Shown here piece after piece: positions 34,424 to 42,326 of a stretch of DNA of 64,000 nucleotides. The position numbers and the translations under genes are program-made. This stretch comes from Candidatus Butyricimonas faecavium (GTDB lineage: Bacteria > Bacteroidota > Bacteroidia > Bacteroidales > Marinifilaceae): NCBI GenBank assembly GCA_944321125.1, contig CALUKD010000002.1:62001-126000 (forward strand). Direction: 5' to 3'. Below the pieces are notes generated by a model. It was not told the DNA's origin. It made no database searches and was given only the letters and a program-made list of their open reading frames with translations. Positions within the stretch are counted from its first letter, which is position 1; each line of letters begins with the position of its first letter.

Positions 34424-35674
34424 TTAAAGAGCGTTGGCATCAACAACCACGTCTTTATTGTATTCTCCCTTAGCTAATTTTTGAGCAACGTTTTTAAATG
34501 CTTTTACCGTGTATTCCACGTCTTCTAAAGTATGCATAGCAGTCGGGATCAAGCGAAGTAGTAATTGGCCTTTCGGAATAACCGGGTAAACCACGATAGA
34601 ACAGAACAGGTTATAGTTCTCTCTTAAATCCATGGCAACTTGAGTCCCTTCTGCCACACTACCAGATAGGTAAACGGGAGTTACAGGAGAATTGGTTCTT
34701 CCTATATTCAGACCGTCTGCTTTTAATCCAGCTTGTAAAGCACGAACAATAGTCCATAGCTTCTTGCGTAATTCCGGTTTGGTTCTCAATAACTCCAAAC
34801 GTTTGATTGCTCCTTCAACCATAGGCATTGGGAGTGATTTAGCGAAAGTCTGAGAACGCATATTATATCTCAAATACATGCATATATCTTCATCACAAGC
34901 GATAAATGCTCCGATTCCGGCCATTGCTTTTGCAAAAGTGGCAAAGTAAAGGTCAATACCGTCCATTACTCCAAAATGGTCGCCAGTTCCAGCTCCATGA
35001 GGCCCCATAGTTCCGAATCCGTGGGCGTCATCCACGAGTAAGCGGAAGTTGAAATCCTTTTTCATGGCAACAATTTCGTCCAATTTTCCAAGGTCTCCAG
35101 CCATTCCGAACAACCCTTCCGTAATAACTAGAATACCACCACCGGTGTTTTCTACCCATTTGGTTGCTCTTTCTAGCTGTTTGCGTAGGCTTTCCATATC
35201 GTTGTGCTGGTATACGTATCTTTTAGCCGGAGACAGACGAAGGCCGTCCATAATACAAGCGTGGTCTTCGGCATCGTATACGATACAATCATGACGGCTA
35301 GTCATGGCATCGATGATGGAAACCATTCCCTGGTAACCAAAGTTTAATAAAAAAGCATCCGGTTTACCCACGAATTCTGCTAGTTGAGATTCCAAGTACT
35401 CATGACGGGAGGTTTGTCCGCTCATCATACGAGCCCCCATCGGGTAAGCCATCCCGTATTTTGCAGCAGCCTCAGCGTCAGCTTTACGTACTTCCGGATC
35501 ATTTGCAAGACCGATATAATTATTTAAACTCCAGTTTAAAACTTCCTTGCCGCGGAATCTCATGCGGGGACCAATTTCACCCTCTAATTTCGGGAAAGAG
35601 AAATAGCCATGAGCCTGTTTGGCATATTGACCAATGTTTCCCTTCTGTTGTCTAACTCTTTCAAAAATGTCCAC
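34424..35674 (-). CDS. Alpha-oxoamine synthase family PLP enzyme (serine palmitoyltransferase/KBL-like)
   Basis: The enzyme condenses an amino acid with an acyl-CoA, losing CO2, in the family of serine palmitoyltransferase, KBL and BioF. DDAHGFGTMG (Asp215, Asp216, His218) binds PLP, and ATFAKAMAGIGAF supplies Lys249 for the Schiff base. Length 416 aa fits. The FAKAMAG context is closer to the Bacteroidota lipid-type enzymes than to BioF. A sphingolipid or sulfonolipid role is possible; no partner gene lies here to decide. A TACCTTTG -7 element is at 35731-35724 on the reverse strand. Confidence 0.82.
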   Translation of the reverse strand: MDIFERVRQQKGNIGQYAKQAHGYFSFPKLEGEIGPRMRFRGKEVLNWSLNNYIGLANDPEVRKADAEAAAKYGMAYPMGARMMSGQTSRHEYLESQLAEFVGKPDAFLLNFGYQGMVSIIDAMTSRHDCIVYDAEDHACIMDGLRLSPAKRYVYQHNDMESLRKQLERATKWVENTGGGILVITEGLFGMAGDLGKLDEIVAMKKDFNFRLLVDDAHGFGTMGPHGAGTGDHFGVMDGIDLYFATFAKAMAGIGAFIACDEDICMYLRYNMRSQTFAKSLPMPMVEGAIKRLELLRTKPELRKKLWTIVRALQAGLKADGLNIGRTNSPVTPVYLSGSVAEGTQVAMDLRENYNLFCSIVVYPVIPKGQLLLRLIPTAMHTLEDVEYTVKAFKNVAQKLAKGEYNKDVVVDANAL

Positions 35675-35926
35675 TTTGATAAATATTTTGAAATTCTTAA
35701 TCTTATTATTTACAATGTGGAAGCAAAGGTAACTAAAAAAATGTATTCCAGATAAGTTCTTTTGAAAAGTTGCGGTTTCAGGTGTGGAAATACGTTTAAA
35801 TACTTAGTTGTTTTTTCCATGCTGATGGAAAAAGTTACAAGTTTGCAGGTTATAAATCTGCGATGACAGTTGCTTGGGTGCTTTTATTTTAAAATCTAAA
35901 ATCGTTAATCATAAGTCGTAAATTAT
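35675..35926. other. Gene-free divergent region with hairpin
   Basis: Between the oxoamine synthase gene and bamD I see promoters for both and a hairpin with perfect 9-bp arms (TTTTTCCAT 35812-35820, ATGGAAAAA 35825-35833, GCTG loop). An AT-rich TAAAATCTAAAATC tract runs at 35889-35905. No reading frame worth calling. Confidence 0.5.
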
Positions 35927-35957
35927 TTTGTGGATTGATATTTATAATTTATCTTTG
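35927..35957 (+). promoter_or_regulatory. Promoter of bamD
   Basis: TTTG (35927-35930), 19 bases, TATCTTTG (35950-35957): a perfect Bacteroidota promoter. It lies inside a longer open frame that begins at 35935 and therefore places the true start at 35980. Confidence 0.8.
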
Positions 35958-35979
35958 CGTGATGCAAAAAAGGCACTTT

Positions 35980-36789
35980 ATGATGAAGAATTTTATAGGA
36001 TTTCTGCTCGTAATAATTTTGATGAGTTCATGTAGTGAGTATCAGAAACTTTTGAAAAGTGGTGATTCTCAAGCTATGTATAAGAAAGCAGTAGAGTATT
36101 ATAATAGTGGAGATTACACGAGAGCTTCCAATTTGTTTGATGGGATTCGGATGGTTTTCCAAGGAACATCCAAGGCTCAGAGTGTAGCTTATTACCGGGC
36201 TTTCTGTAGTTATAATCAAAAAGATTATGAAGTTGCGGCGGAATTATTTAAACAATTTGTTTCTATTTATCCGGAAAGTTCTTATGTGGAAGAGTGCCTG
36301 TATATGATCGGGTATTGTAATTTTTTAGCTTCACCGAAAGCACGGTTGGATCAAACGGTAACCGAGAAAGCAATGGAAAGTTTTCAACTTTATTTAAGTC
36401 GTTATCCGAATTCTTCCCGCAAAGAGCAAATTAATGAGTACATGGACGAGATGCGGGACAAGTTATCTTACAAGGATTATTTGAGTGCGAGAAATTACTA
36501 TTTAAGAGAGAAATATAAATCGGCCGTGGTTAGTCTTGAGAATTGTTTGAAGGACTACCCTGGATCGAAGTATCGGGAAGAGATCATGTATATGCTATTC
36601 AATTCCAAGTACGAGATGGCCGTGAATAGTGTTGAGGATAAACAATACGAGCGTTATAATGCTGCTAAAGAGGAGTACTATTATTTCCTTGATGAGTATC
36701 CGGAAAGCCATTATGCTAAAGAAATGGCTCGAAAATATGAAATCATCAACGAGTTTTTGAAACCGTATGATGTTGATGAAGAAGAATAA
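35980..36789 (+). CDS. bamD: Outer-membrane assembly lipoprotein BamD
   Basis: This lipoprotein partner of BamA recognises barrel proteins at the outer membrane. A lipobox (LMSSC) ends an N-terminal hydrophobic stretch, putting the lipidated Cys near residue 18. TPR repeats follow (YKKAVEYYNSGDYTRASNLFDGI, AFCSYNQKDYEVAAELFKQFV, KYKSAVVSLENCLKDYPGS). The ATG at 35980 follows a perfect promoter whose -7 box would lie inside any longer reading. Length 269 aa matches BamD. It is followed by rpoZ. Confidence 0.92.
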   Translation: MMKNFIGFLLVIILMSSCSEYQKLLKSGDSQAMYKKAVEYYNSGDYTRASNLFDGIRMVFQGTSKAQSVAYYRAFCSYNQKDYEVAAELFKQFVSIYPESSYVEECLYMIGYCNFLASPKARLDQTVTEKAMESFQLYLSRYPNSSRKEQINEYMDEMRDKLSYKDYLSARNYYLREKYKSAVVSLENCLKDYPGSKYREEIMYMLFNSKYEMAVNSVEDKQYERYNAAKEEYYYFLDEYPESHYAKEMARKYEIINEFLKPYDVDEEE

Positions 36790-36820
36790 TCAGATAAAAC
36801 AAATAATATTCAAATTAACC

Positions 36821-37177
36821 ATGGTAGATTTTAAGAAAGTTAAAGCACCGAATAATACTATTACCCGGAATCCGGCTTTATTGGCTAGTAAGGCGGATAA
36901 TATCTACGAAGCAGTGGCTGTGATCGGTAAAAGGGCTAATCAAATTTCGGTTGAAATGAAAGAGGAGTTAAGTAGGAAACTTCAAGAGTTTGCTTCTTAT
37001 GCGGATAATTTGGAAGAGATATTTGAAAATCGGGAACAGATAGAGATTTCCAAGTATTACGAACGTTTACCGAAACCGGTGTTGATTGCTACCCAAGAAT
37101 TTGAGGATGGGGATATTTATTTCCGTATTTCTTCGAAGGAGAAAGGTGATGCAAATAATAATACAGACGAGGAATAG
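36821..37177 (+). CDS. rpoZ: RNA polymerase omega subunit (Bacteroidota type)
   Basis: A 118-residue protein with NIYEAVAVIGKRANQISVEMKEEL near residues 27-50, equivalent to the omega subunit core that clamps the beta' subunit, then ENREQIEISKYYERLPKP characteristic of the Bacteroidota form. I start at ATG 36821 (MVDFKKVKAPNN); an earlier ATG at 36767 overlaps bamD and adds an unconserved tail. The bamD-rpoZ-coaBC order is common in the order. Confidence 0.88.
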   Translation: MVDFKKVKAPNNTITRNPALLASKADNIYEAVAVIGKRANQISVEMKEELSRKLQEFASYADNLEEIFENREQIEISKYYERLPKPVLIATQEFEDGDIYFRISSKEKGDANNNTDEE

Positions 37178-37316
37178 ATACTGTCTTTAAGGAAAAGAAT
37201 ATGCCTGAGAGTGTCATACTTTCAGGTTTTTTGTTTTAAATTTGTCGAACAGGTTCAACTTTCCTTGAGCGTAAAGTTGTTTGAGGATTATGGATTTATA
37301 ATGTTATAAATCGGTG

Positions 37317-38513
37317 ATGTTAAAAGGAAAACATATTATATTGGGAGTGACAGGAAGTATTGCTGCATATAAGGCTGCTACATTAACTCGTCTACTTGTG
37401 AGAGAAGGAGCAAGTGTGAAGGTGGTGATGACACCTTTGGCGAAAGAGTTCATTACTCCCTTAACGATGGCAACTCTTTCCAAAAGTCCGATTTTGGTTG
37501 ATTTTTATAATCCGGAAAATGGAGATTGGAATTCGCATGTTGATTTGGGATTGTGGGCAGACTTATATCTGATAGCTCCGGCCTCGGCAAACACGATCGG
37601 AAAGATGGCGGGAGGTATTGCTGATAACCTTTTGTTGACGACTTATCTGTCGGCCAAATGTCCGGTGATGGTTGCTCCAGCAATGGATTTAGATATGTAT
37701 AAACATCCGGCGACACAACGAAACTTGAAGATGCTGCAATCTTTTGGCAATATTATTATAGAGCCGGAAAGCGGGGAACTAGCTAGTGGTTTAGTGGGAA
37801 AAGGACGGATGGAGGAACCGGAAAAGATCGTTTCTTTTATAACTGCTTATTTTGCCCGTCAGACAGATTTTAAAGGTAAAAAGGTGGTGGTGACTGCAGG
37901 ACCTACATACGAGAAAATAGATCCTGTTCGTTTCATTGGGAATTATTCTTCCGGGAAAATGGGATTGGCTATAGCAGAAGAGCTTGCAGGGCGAGGAGCA
38001 GAGGTGGTACTCGTATGTGGTCCCGTGAATCTAAAAACTTGTCATCCAGCGATTCGTCGGATAGACGTGGAGTCTGCAGCCCAGATGTATGAAGCGGTAT
38101 TCAGGGAGTTTATAGATAGTGATGTTGCAATATTAAGTGCTGCCGTAGCTGATTTTACCCCGAAAGAGAAAGCTGATCACAAGATTAAGCGAGGAAAGAA
38201 TGATTTGGTGTTGGAATTGTTACCTACAAAGGATATTGCTGCAGAATTGGGAAAGATGAAGAAGGCTTCACAATTATTAGTTGGATTTGCCTTGGAAACA
38301 AATGATGAAGAGGTGAATGCTCTTTCTAAGATGAAACGAAAGAATTTGGATATGATTGTCTTGAATAGTTTGAATGATAAAGGGGCTGGCTTTGGTGTGG
38401 ATACGAACAAAGTGACAATCATGGGCAAAGTAGGAGATCGGATTGTTTATGAGTTGAAAACGAAGGTGGAAGTTGCTAAAGATATTGTAGACCAGATTGC
38501 TTCCCGACTATAA
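37317..38513 (+). CDS. coaBC: Coenzyme A biosynthesis bifunctional protein CoaBC
   Basis: It adds cysteine to 4'-phosphopantothenate and decarboxylates the product. The N-terminal flavoprotein half (residues about 1-180) has GVTGSIAAYKAATL, the HVDLGLWAD substrate motif, PASANTIGKMAGGIADNLL and APAMDLDMY. The C-terminal synthetase half has VVVTAGPTYEKIDPVRFIGNYSSGKMG and AAVADFTPK. Length 398 aa is normal. The ATG at 37317 is one codon after a GTG that could also start. In Bacteroides recN often follows; here pyrB does. Confidence 0.95.
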   Translation: MLKGKHIILGVTGSIAAYKAATLTRLLVREGASVKVVMTPLAKEFITPLTMATLSKSPILVDFYNPENGDWNSHVDLGLWADLYLIAPASANTIGKMAGGIADNLLLTTYLSAKCPVMVAPAMDLDMYKHPATQRNLKMLQSFGNIIIEPESGELASGLVGKGRMEEPEKIVSFITAYFARQTDFKGKKVVVTAGPTYEKIDPVRFIGNYSSGKMGLAIAEELAGRGAEVVLVCGPVNLKTCHPAIRRIDVESAAQMYEAVFREFIDSDVAILSAAVADFTPKEKADHKIKRGKNDLVLELLPTKDIAAELGKMKKASQLLVGFALETNDEEVNALSKMKRKNLDMIVLNSLNDKGAGFGVDTNKVTIMGKVGDRIVYELKTKVEVAKDIVDQIASRL

Positions 38514-38620
38514 TTTTATGCATGAAAATTGCGGATTAGAATTTTTATTTTGTAACTGGTTCGTTTGCAAAGATTCTCGTTTTCATTAGAAATATTTTGG
38601 AAAATAAATTGGAAAATCGT

Positions 38621-38651
38621 TTTGTTCGGATGGAAATTATGCTTAATTTTG
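38621..38651 (+). promoter_or_regulatory. Promoter of the pyrBI leader
   Basis: TTTG (38621-38624), 19 bases, TAATTTTG (38644-38651): a perfect match to the Bacteroidota consensus. Transcription should begin near 38657, about 180 bases before pyrB, and run through a leader ORF and a terminator. Confidence 0.8.
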
Positions 38652-38660
38652 TATTCCGAT

Positions 38661-38774
38661 ATGAAGATAGAACATCAAAATATTCGGCGAAGATTGTTTT
38701 TGTGCCTACAGTTTAGGCAGAGGCATAATCGTTGTTTTAATAAGATACAAAAAACCAACATTGTCGTTAGTTGA
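38661..38774 (+). CDS. Putative pyrBI leader peptide (37 aa)
   Basis: An ATG a few bases after the expected transcription start opens 37 codons, beginning MKIEHQNIRRRLFLCL and ending NIVVS. Six of the codons are arginine (residues 9-11, 20, 22 and 25). The TGA (38772-38774) falls at the start of the descending arm of the terminator hairpin before pyrB. This is the layout of E. coli pyrL, where translation coupled to UTP-dependent polymerase pausing disrupts the attenuator. There is no room for a normal ribosome-binding site, so leaderless translation would be needed. It could be chance. Confidence 0.45.
   Translation: MKIEHQNIRRRLFLCLQFRQRHNRCFNKIQKTNIVVS
38703..38719 (+). promoter_or_regulatory. 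Possible pause hairpin in the pyrBI leader
   Basis: TGCCTA (38703-38708) pairs perfectly with TAGGCA (38714-38719) over a CAGTT loop, right after a U-rich stretch (TTGTTTTTGTG). It lies about 30 bases before the terminator and resembles a polymerase pause hairpin. Confidence 0.45.
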
Positions 38775-38791
38775 CATTGTTGGTTTTTTTT
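38749..38791 (+). terminator. Intrinsic terminator/attenuator before pyrB
   Basis: CCAACATTGTC (38755-38765) pairs with GACATTGTTGG (38773-38783) with one mismatch, extended by A/T pairs and followed by seven T. It ends about 48 bases before the pyrB ATG and lies downstream of the leader promoter, so it can act as an attenuator. Confidence 0.85.
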
Positions 38792-38838
38792 ATATGGGAG
38801 GGTATGAATGAACATAAACACTTTTAATATATAGAATT

Positions 38839-39750
38839 ATGAATAAACGTAGCTTAGTATCCATTACTGATTACTCGAAAGAGGACATTTTGGAAGTATT
38901 GAAAATAGCTTCTGAATTTGAGAAAAACCCAAATCGTAATTTGTTAGAGGGTAAAGTGGTTGCTTCCCTATTTTTCGAGCCATCTACTCGTACACGGTTG
39001 AGTTTCGAAACAGCTATTAGTAGAATGGGAGGTCGTATTGTCGGATTTTCCGATGCTTCATCTTCTAGTACAACAAAAGGAGAATCATTAAAAGATACGA
39101 CCAAAATGGTGGATAACTACTGTGATTTGATTGTGATGCGTCATCCACTGGAGGGAGCAGCTCGTTTTGCTAGTGAGGTTGCTGATGTGCCGGTAATTAA
39201 CGCTGGAGATGGTGCGAATCAACACCCGACTCAAACTATGTTGGATTTGTATTCTATCTATAAAACGCAGGGAACCCTTGAAAATCTAAATATTTTCATG
39301 GTCGGAGACTTGAAATATGGAAGAACTGTTCACTCTTTATTACAGGCCATGAGTCATTTTAATCCGACGTTCCATTTTATTTCTCCGAAAGAATTGGAGA
39401 TGCCGAAAGCCTACAAGTTGTTCTTGGATGACTTACATATCCCTTATTACGAACATACCGAGCTGGATGATGTAATTAATGATGCGGATATTCTTTATAT
39501 GACACGCGTACAACGTGAACGTTTTGCAGATCCATTGGAGTACGAGAAAGTGAAGAATGTTTATATTTTGAAAAACTCCATGCTGACAGGGACAAAAAAT
39601 AATATGAGGATTCTTCACCCGCTACCTCGTGTGAATGAGATCAGCGAAGATGTGGACGATAATAAGAAAGCATACTATTTCCAGCAAGCTTTGAACGGGG
39701 TATACACTCGTCAAGCAATTATTTTCAAGGCGTTAGATTTAAAATGGTAA
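38839..39750 (+). CDS. pyrB: Aspartate carbamoyltransferase catalytic subunit
   Basis: It makes carbamoyl-aspartate from carbamoyl phosphate and aspartate, the committed step of pyrimidine synthesis. [13 protein letters not shown] (carbamoyl-phosphate site) is near residue 49, the substrate loop HPTQTMLD near 133 and the HPLPRVNEI motif near 255. Length 303 aa is usual. pyrI follows after 17 bases, so this is the regulated PyrB-PyrI holoenzyme type. A leader with promoter, short ORF and terminator precedes it. Confidence 0.96.
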   Translation: MNKRSLVSITDYSKEDILEVLKIASEFEKNPNRNLLEGKVVASLFFEPSTRTRLSFETAISRMGGRIVGFSDASSSSTTKGESLKDTTKMVDNYCDLIVMRHPLEGAARFASEVADVPVINAGDGANQHPTQTMLDLYSIYKTQGTLENLNIFMVGDLKYGRTVHSLLQAMSHFNPTFHFISPKELEMPKAYKLFLDDLHIPYYEHTELDDVINDADILYMTRVQRERFADPLEYEKVKNVYILKNSMLTGTKNNMRILHPLPRVNEISEDVDDNKKAYYFQQALNGVYTRQAIIFKALDLKW

Positions 39751-39767
39751 TTAAAGAATAAAAAGAT

Positions 39768-40226
39768 ATGGCAGCAAAGAAAGAATTACAGGTTAGTGCC
39801 GTAGAAAATGGAACGGTAATAGATCATATTCCTGCAGAGAAATTATTTGACGTGATCAACGTGTTGGGAATTCAAAATCTTGAAAACACGGTAACTTTTG
39901 GATATAATCTGATTAGCAGTAAATTAGGGAAAAAGGGGATTATTAAAATTTGGGATAAATTTCTAAAGGATGATGAGATTAACAAGTTGGCATTGGTTGC
40001 TCCGACTGCTAAAATCAATATTATAAAAGATTTTGAGGTGGCAGAGAAAAAAGCGGTTATGGTGCCAGAGCACGTGGAGGGAATTGCTAAATGTGTAAAC
40101 CCGAAATGTATCACGAACAATCAGAATGTTCGTACAAAGTTTGATGTTGTCGGAAGTTCTCCTATCGTGTTGAAATGTCACTATTGCGAGAAACTAACAG
40201 ATCAAGAGCACATCGTAATCATTTGA
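39768..40226 (+). CDS. pyrI: Aspartate carbamoyltransferase regulatory subunit
   Basis: It binds CTP/ATP and transmits feedback to PyrB. The allosteric domain fills residues 1-95 (IDHIPAEKLFDVINVLGI), and the zinc domain holds four cysteines as CVNPKC and CHYC, needed to contact PyrB. At 152 aa it is full length. Its terminator (40244-40275) abuts an IS256-family element that split this locus from the HU-like gene. Confidence 0.95.
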   Translation: MAAKKELQVSAVENGTVIDHIPAEKLFDVINVLGIQNLENTVTFGYNLISSKLGKKGIIKIWDKFLKDDEINKLALVAPTAKINIIKDFEVAEKKAVMVPEHVEGIAKCVNPKCITNNQNVRTKFDVVGSSPIVLKCHYCEKLTDQEHIVII

Positions 40227-40243
40227 CGATAAATACTAATTAC

Positions 40244-40275
40244 AAAAATAGAGATACATGTGTATCTCTATTTTT
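40244..40275. terminator. Terminator after pyrI
   Basis: A near-perfect palindrome with 14-15 bp arms (AAAAATAGAGATACA and its complement). Its last eight bases, CTATTTTT, form the left copy of the IS256 target duplication. Before insertion it also lay directly after the convergent HU gene and could serve both. Confidence 0.85.
40268..40275. repeat. Target-site duplication, left copy (CTATTTTT)
   Basis: CTATTTTT here and at 41681-41688 flank the IS256-family element symmetrically, five bases outside each conserved inverted-repeat core. Eight bases is the usual duplication for this family. Confidence 0.75.
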
Positions 40276-41680
40276 AGTAGTGTAAACTAAACTGTGTCAA
40301 GTTATTTTCGGAGTCGTTTTGGGACTACCAATATCCCAAAACGGCTCCGCTAAGTTATCAATATCGTCAAAGAACTCCAAACAAAAGATGTTGTCAGGCC
40401 AAGATCCTGAACCTGTCCGGGAACAGGATGGCCAGTTGCTGGGCCGTCTGTCCCCAGTTCTGCACCGGTTGTGTCCATTTCTTCCGGATTCTCGTAAATG
40501 CAAGATAGACAAGTTTTTCCAGGGCGGTATCAGATGTAAATACACCCTTGTTTTTGGTTACCTTGCGGAGCTGGCGGTGATAGCCTTCTACGGTATTTGT
40601 AGTATATATTATCCTTCTGATATGCTGTGAGTACTGGAAGTAGGCGGTCAGGCGGTCCCAGTTGTCACGCCAGCTCTTGATGACAATAGGATAGTCCTCG
40701 CCCCACTTGATTTCAAGGTCGTCAAGTGCCTTTTCTGCGGCATCTTTGTTGACCGCCTGATATACGAGTTTCAGGTCCCGCATGAACTCTTTCTGGTTCC
40801 TGCTGGCAACATACTTGACAGAGTTGCGTATCTGGTGTACGATGCAGAGCTGGACCGTAGTCTGAGGAAAGACACTTGCTATCGCATCGGGAAAGCCCTT
40901 CAGTCCGTCAACACAGGCGATGAGGATATCCTGGACACCTCTGTTCTGGAGATCCGTAAGGACGCCGAGCCAGAAGTTGGCTCCCTCGCTCTTGGATATG
41001 TACATGCCAAGAAGCTCTTTCCTTCCCTCGCATGTAAGGGCCAGTACATTATAGATGGCTTGTGTCACTGGACGGTTCTTCTCGTCCATTACCTTATAAT
41101 GCACCGCATCAAGCCATACGATGGGATACACCCGGTCCAGAGGCCGGTTTTTCCAGCTCTGTATCTCAGGAAGGACACGGTCCGTTATGCTGCTTATGGT
41201 CTCTGCCGATATGCGGTTGCCGAACTGTTCCTCCAGAATGTCGCTTATTTCCCTTGTGCTGTTGCCGATGGCGTACAGGCCTATGATTCTGTCCGCAAGT
41301 GAGTCAGCAAGGATCTTCTCGCGTTTGCGCACAACCTGGGGATCGAAAGTGCCGTCACGGTCGCGCGGTGTGTTTATGGTTATTTCTCCCATTGATGTCT
41401 GTACCTGCTTGCTCATATGCCCGTTGCGGCGGTTGCCCATCTCGCGTTCGACTTCGTCAAGATGACTGTCCATTTCTCCTTCCAGCGCGCTGTTCAGCAG
41501 ATTCTCCAACAAAGGCGCCAATACCCCGTCCTTGCCGGATAGCGGCACTCCTGCCTTCAGCTTTTCGATGGCTTGTGCCTTGAATTCCTCAAAATCAAAT
41601 GAATTGCTCATAATTAAAGTGTGTCTGTAAAGTTAATATTTTCTTTTCCCTTTACTTGACACACTTTAGTTTACAGTCTC
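40276..41680 (-). mobile_element. IS256-family insertion sequence (1405 bp)
   Basis: The terminal inverted repeats share TGTAAACTAAA, one mismatch, then TGTGTCAAGT (40281-40302 and 41654-41675). An intact transposase is inside, and 8-bp direct repeats flank it. Base composition is clearly higher in GC than the host genes, a sign of transfer. It lies between the convergent pyrI and HU genes, at the HU stop codon. Confidence 0.88.
40394..41611 (-). CDS. IS256-family transposase (first element)
   Basis: A 405-residue DDE transposase of the mutator type. The catalytic triad is Asp168 (VWLDAVHY), Asp235 (ACVDGLKGF) and Glu342 (TTNTVEGYHRQL). The N-terminal helical region (residues 1-90) binds the inverted repeats. 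No frameshift or stop is present, so it may be active. It shares only family-level likeness with the transposase at 55551-56696, so the two are different elements. Confidence 0.95.
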   Translation of the reverse strand: MSNSFDFEEFKAQAIEKLKAGVPLSGKDGVLAPLLENLLNSALEGEMDSHLDEVEREMGNRRNGHMSKQVQTSMGEITINTPRDRDGTFDPQVVRKREKILADSLADRIIGLYAIGNSTREISDILEEQFGNRISAETISSITDRVLPEIQSWKNRPLDRVYPIVWLDAVHYKVMDEKNRPVTQAIYNVLALTCEGRKELLGMYISKSEGANFWLGVLTDLQNRGVQDILIACVDGLKGFPDAIASVFPQTTVQLCIVHQIRNSVKYVASRNQKEFMRDLKLVYQAVNKDAAEKALDDLEIKWGEDYPIVIKSWRDNWDRLTAYFQYSQHIRRIIYTTNTVEGYHRQLRKVTKNKGVFTSDTALEKLVYLAFTRIRKKWTQPVQNWGQTAQQLAILFPDRFRILA

Positions 41681-41688
41681 CTATTTTT
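41681..41688. repeat. Target-site duplication, right copy (CTATTTTT)
   Basis: Second copy of the duplication. Its first three bases are the stop codon (TAG on the reverse strand) of the HU-like gene. Confidence 0.75.
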
Positions 41689-41977
41689 TTGCTTCTAAAC
41701 TTCTCGCTTTTTGTTTGTTCTTTAACGATTTACTAGTTATAAATTTGATGTAATCGTAAGAGGAGTATTTTTCCACTTTTTTGGTGATCAAATTGAACCT
41801 TTCTCTTGTTTTTTGTTGCTTTACGGCTAATGTTCCAAAGTCTTGAATCGTAACTTTTTCACCTGCTTCAAGAGATTCTAGTATACAACTGATGAAGGTG
41901 TTAATGATTAATGCTGAAGTTGCTTGGGTGTGTCCACTTCTTTCCGCTACTTTTTTCGTGAGTTCTCTTTTGTTCAT
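41681..41977 (-). CDS. HU/IHF-family DNA-binding protein
   Basis: A 98-residue nucleoid protein that bends DNA. TKKVAERSGHTQATSALIINTF and LEAGEKVTIQDFGTLAVKQQKTRERFN match the HU fold, including the DNA-gripping beta arm. The start is the ATG at 41977; a TTG six bases earlier could also be read. The tail is Lys-rich. An IS element sits at its stop codon and separates it from its probable terminator. A TATATTTG -7 element lies upstream (42091-42084, reverse strand). Confidence 0.88.
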   Translation of the reverse strand: MNKRELTKKVAERSGHTQATSALIINTFISCILESLEAGEKVTIQDFGTLAVKQQKTRERFNLITKKVEKYSSYDYIKFITSKSLKNKQKARSLEAKK

Positions 41978-42198
41978 AATCAATTTGTTATATGATTCTA
42001 CATTTTGAATGTGAATTCGATTTTCATATGATTTAACGTCTTATTTAAAACTATCTGTCAGAGTAATCGTTCATTTTACTAGACAAATATACCAAATTTT
42101 AGAAGAAACATGATAAATTATTGCAAAAATATTACTAACAAGACTACTACACGAAAGAGAAGGTATATAAAAAAATCTTATCATTCGTGCAGAAACTC

Positions 42199-42230
42199 GT
42201 GTCAAGTTTAATGAACGTTTTACTTGACAC
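42199..42230. repeat. Inverted repeat upstream of the recombinase gene
   Basis: GTGTCAAGT (42199-42207) and ACTTGACAC (42222-42230) are perfect complements 14 bases apart. The right arm overlaps the region where the -33 box of the recombinase promoter would lie. The same 9-mer is the inner part of the IS256 terminal repeat 0.5 kb away. Confidence 0.7.
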
Positions 42231-42248
42231 CTGTGTGATTGGTTTATT

Positions 42249-42256
42249 TATATTTG
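42249..42256 (+). promoter_or_regulatory. -7 element (TATATTTG) of the recombinase gene
   Basis: TATATTTG fits the consensus. The nearest TTG (42224-42226) is 22 bases upstream inside the inverted repeat. A leader of about 65 bases would result. Confidence 0.5.
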
Positions 42257-42326
42257 TGTTTCTGATTATTTCATAAAATGGTTGTTAATGTCTTTGTTTT
42301 AATTTATTTTATAATACAAAAGAATT

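Larger units (their letters stand above)
41984..42326. other. Divergent intergenic region, HU gene and recombinase gene
   Basis: No gene is evident. It holds a -7 element for each divergent gene and the inverted repeat at 42199-42230. The sequence is very AT-rich. Nothing else stands out. Confidence 0.5.

Noticed and set aside
38565..38660. Longer N-terminal extension of the pyrBI leader ORF
   Set aside because: The perfect promoter at 38621-38651 lies inside it, so transcripts would not include the upstream codons.
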